NCBI GenBank assembly: GCA_041649615.1
Contig: JBAZMT010000044.1
Location: 1-5,980, forward strand
Origin: JALOAR01 sp041649615
GTDB lineage: Bacteria > Patescibacteriota > Minisyncoccia > UBA6257 > Colwellbacteraceae
Direction: 5' to 3'
Length of the DNA stretch: 5,980 bases
In this document: positions 4,581 through 5,980 of the stretch, in pieces
How positions within the stretch are numbered: the stretch's first letter is position 1
Layout of the letters: each line of letters opens with the position of its first letter
The notes under the pieces: model-generated
Told to the model about the DNA's origin: nothing
What the model saw: the letters and a program-made list of their open reading frames with translations, nothing else
The model's database searches: none
Translations under genes and position numbers: made by a program

Positions 4581-4852
4581 GCGCCGCCGAACCCAAGAGG
4601 CCATCACACAACGTATACGCAACACTCGAGAACGAGAGCCGCAATGCGGACGCCAAAGACAAGTGGATCAAGGTCGGAGCCGGTTGGCTCAACTCCGACA
4701 ATTCAATCTCGTGCGTTCTCGATTGCTGGCCGTTAGCTTGGGGCGCAGGGTACCGTGGGAAGTTCAAGCTCGTCGTGCAAGAGGCACGCGATCCGGATGA
4801 CCGCAGCCAACGACGCGACAGCCGCGACAGCCGCGACCGGGGCCGTCGATGA
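4577..4852 (+). CDS. Small protein with Trp/Gly-rich beta core and Arg/Asp tail
   Basis: 91 residues from ATG 4577 (ATGA overlap), with an excellent AAGGAG at 4564-4569. Residues 28-67 (DKWIKVGAGWLNSDNSISCV, then LDCWPLAWGAGYRGKFKLVV) look like four or five short beta strands. The order 'W-x-K/R-[IV]-G-x-[AG]-[WF]-...-D-x-S-...-LD-x-x-P' matches a widespread small uncharacterised bacterial protein type whose role is not established, as far as I know. The last 20 residues are a highly charged DDRSQRRDSRDSRDRGRR tail, encoded by a 9-base tandem repeat (CGCGACAGC, 4814-4837, 2.7 copies). This repeat is likely coding only, but could vary in copy number. No catalytic residues are seen; nucleic-acid binding is a guess based on the tail. 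Confidence 0.7.
   Translation: MSAAEPKRPSHNVYATLENESRNADAKDKWIKVGAGWLNSDNSISCVLDCWPLAWGAGYRGKFKLVVQEARDPDDRSQRRDSRDSRDRGRR
4814..4837 (+). repeat. 9-bp tandem repeat (2.7 copies) inside a coding region
   Basis: CGCGACAGC occurs at 4814-4822 and 4823-4831, followed by CGCGAC (4832-4837). Being a multiple of three, it keeps frame and encodes the Asp-Ser-Arg repeat in the tail of the gene at 4577. Copy number could vary by slippage without breaking the gene. Confidence 0.7.
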
Positions 4853-5094
4853 AGGACTTGGCGACCATAGTCCAGATCGTCACGCATCTGGCCTTGGTCG
4901 TTGCAGTCTGCTGGTTCGCTTTCATCGTAACCAGACGGCTAAAGGTGCACCACGAACGCCTGCGCCTGCTCGAGCAGAAGACCGGGTGGCTGCGCGTCCA
5001 GGAGGGGCCCGACAACAAGGTCGCCGTCGAAGGCCAGTTGGAGGCACTCTGCATCAGCCGCCAGAAAGACGAGGAGCCCCCTTATGCATCCTAG
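4849..5094 (+). CDS. Small single-pass membrane protein
   Basis: 81 residues from ATG 4849, overlapping the previous stop (ATGA); the ribosome site is poor (CGGGG), so it probably depends on coupling. Residues 5-27 (ATIVQIVTHLALVVAVCWFA, then FIV) form one hydrophobic span. The basic TRRLK that follows predicts N-terminus outside and the rest in the cytoplasm. Residues 28-50 (RRLKVHHERLRLLEQKTGW) are a charged helix or short coiled coil, and the end is acidic (QKDEEPPYAS). No lipobox is visible. It overlaps the next membrane protein by 11 bases, suggesting the two act together. Size and layout are compatible with a spanin- or holin-type partner, but no lysis gene is nearby; the role is unknown. 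Confidence 0.7.
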   Translation: MKDLATIVQIVTHLALVVAVCWFAFIVTRRLKVHHERLRLLEQKTGWLRVQEGPDNKVAVEGQLEALCISRQKDEEPPYAS

Positions 5095-5686
5095 TTGGAT
5101 GGTGCAAGCTATCAGCATGGCAATCTACGTGCAGACCATCGGAGCGTTCGTCTGGTTGTTTCTCGTTGTGCTGCTCGAGCGCGGTCGTCGGTCTGACCGC
5201 GCTCGGCTGGCTCGGCTCGAGGGGCTTGTTGACCTGCAGGGCCGGTCGGCGGCTGGACATTCGCGAGAGTTTGCAGAATATCAGAAAGGAACGACACAAG
5301 CGCTTGAGGACTGTTGCAGAGCAATCGAGGCAGTACGCGAGACTTTCAAGCTACGGGAAGAGAACGCCTCAATGAGGGCCGAGCTCCGCAGGCGTGGTGA
5401 ATCTCTTCCGGCGGACGAGCACGAGCAAACCGACCCTGCGTTTCGACTGCCAAGCGGCATCGACAATCCGAGGCCTGAGTCGGTCGAGGTTGACGACGAG
5501 CCGCTTGGTAGCGTGGCAGCTGGGCATTGGCAATGCGTCGGCTGCAGAAGGACTTACGCCCTGTGCGAAGGTCGCCACGGCAAGAAGTGCTTTGGGTGCG
5601 GCGCTACGCTCGAGCTCGTTGCCTACGACAAGCCGCGGCAGAACGTCCAGCTCCCGTTACCGATCAAGTCGTCAGAGGACAAATGA
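5084..5686 (+). CDS. Membrane-anchored coiled-coil protein with cytoplasmic zinc ribbon
   Basis: 200 residues from ATG 5084, with GAGGAG (5071-5076) 7 bases upstream, starting inside the previous gene. One membrane span lies at about 9-32 (ISMAIYVQTIGAFVWLFLVV, then LLE), followed by RGRRSDRAR, so the bulk is predicted cytoplasmic. Residues 35-106 are a long charged helix or coiled coil (LARLEGLVDLQ... to REENASMRAELRRRGE). An acidic Pro-containing linker runs at about 107-140. A zinc ribbon then follows: C151-x2-C154 and C169-x2-C172 (CVGC...CFGC), with an extra C161. Zinc ribbon plus coiled coil on a membrane anchor suggests a tether or sensor bringing a partner or DNA to the membrane. The anchor and first helix resemble the preceding protein. 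The stop overlaps the next start (ATGA). No family recognised. Confidence 0.75.
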   Translation: MHPSWMVQAISMAIYVQTIGAFVWLFLVVLLERGRRSDRARLARLEGLVDLQGRSAAGHSREFAEYQKGTTQALEDCCRAIEAVRETFKLREENASMRAELRRRGESLPADEHEQTDPAFRLPSGIDNPRPESVEVDDEPLGSVAAGHWQCVGCRRTYALCEGRHGKKCFGCGATLELVAYDKPRQNVQLPLPIKSSEDK

Positions 5687-5980
5687 GCGAACCGAAGTTT
5701 TCCGACCTGGCTGTGCTAATGCGGCTCGAGGTTGCTCGACTCGTCAAGGGCAGCCCCATCTGGTTCTTGCTCGATTGGGTCAAGGACGAGCGGGAACTGA
5801 CCAAGGAAATGATGCGCATCCTTGAGCGCTTCAACCGGCTGACCCTGTCACTTACCCGGCAGCAGTCAGGTCGGAAAGCTCGGAACGAACCCTATGCTGA
5901 CGTCATTGGAGTACGGGCGAAGATGGGCCCGCGTATCATCGGGGTTTGGCCCAAGGGGCCACACGAGCGGCAGTTGCTCA
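5683..5980 (+). CDS. Unrecognised protein, 3' end beyond window (partial)
   Basis: Starts at ATG 5683, overlapping the preceding TGA (ATGA), with AGAGG (5674-5678) 4 bases upstream. The frame stays open for 99 codons to the right edge, so the C-terminus is missing. Residues 1-60 are helical and amphipathic (FSDLAVLMRLEVARLVKGSP, IWFLLDWVKDERELTKEMMR, then ILERFNRL). Residues 61-99 are basic and turn to shorter strands (VIGVRAKMGPRIIGVWPKGP). There are no Cys clusters or membrane segments, and I see no family signature. It is part of the same operon. Confidence 0.65.
   Translation, partial: MSEPKFSDLAVLMRLEVARLVKGSPIWFLLDWVKDERELTKEMMRILERFNRLTLSLTRQQSGRKARNEPYADVIGVRAKMGPRIIGVWPKGPHERQLL

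Noticed and set aside
4849..5094. Spanin or holin of a lysis cassette
   Set aside because: One membrane span and size fit, but there is no endolysin nearby, no lipobox in the partner, and the partner carries a predicted cytoplasmic zinc ribbon.
4755..5375. A 206-codon plus-strand frame
   Set aside because: It overlaps three coupled genes that have membrane segments and ribosome sites; its composition is Arg/Ala/Gly shadow-like.
1..5980. CRISPR arrays, tRNA or rRNA genes, insertion sequences
   Set aside because: No regularly spaced repeats, cloverleaf-like sequence, rRNA-like stretch, transposase motif or terminal inverted repeats were seen by eye.

Overview
This GC-rich window (roughly 60% by eye) is packed with short genes that overlap or nearly touch. 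It reads as part of a bacterial virus or an integrated viral element. No tail, terminase, portal, integrase, transposase, rRNA, tRNA or CRISPR signal is visible. The base composition, frequent GTG/TTG starts, Shine-Dalgarno sites and many small Cys-rich proteins suggest a high-GC bacterial host such as a myxobacterium or actinobacterium, but the sequence does not settle this.

Layout: two divergent gene sets share a control region at about 1589-1781. The leftward (minus-strand) set is a glycine-rich multi-spanning membrane protein (1232-1588), then a protein with acidic and basic N-terminal segments and a beta-rich C-terminal domain that looks like a virion or capsid-type protein (478-1170), then a transglutaminase-like cysteine protein that runs off the left edge (2-475). 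In the last, a four-cysteine zinc ribbon lies between the presumed catalytic Cys and His. The set resembles a small morphogenesis module of a non-tailed, possibly membrane-containing phage. That is an inference, since no diagnostic packaging ATPase or double-jelly-roll capsid gene is in view.

The rightward (plus-strand) set has eleven genes from 1782 past the right edge: three small helical proteins, two small Cys-rich proteins, a GNAT-like acetyltransferase fused to a zinc ribbon, a winged-helix protein, a helical protein with a low-complexity tail, a small protein with a Trp/Gly-rich core, two consecutive membrane-anchored proteins (the second with a C-terminal zinc ribbon), and an unrecognised partial gene. 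Most junctions are overlaps (GTGA, TAGTG, ATGA, or 11-14 nt) or gaps of only 2 nt, so this is almost certainly one translationally coupled operon. Its composition fits an early/accessory or regulatory operon.

The control region holds four inverted repeats. One flanks a plausible sigma70-type promoter for the leftward set (TTGACC-N17-GACAAT, read on the minus strand). Two others share bases and could not both pair at once. A GC hairpin sits just before the ribosome binding site of the first rightward gene. The winged-helix protein is an attractive but untested candidate to bind this region.
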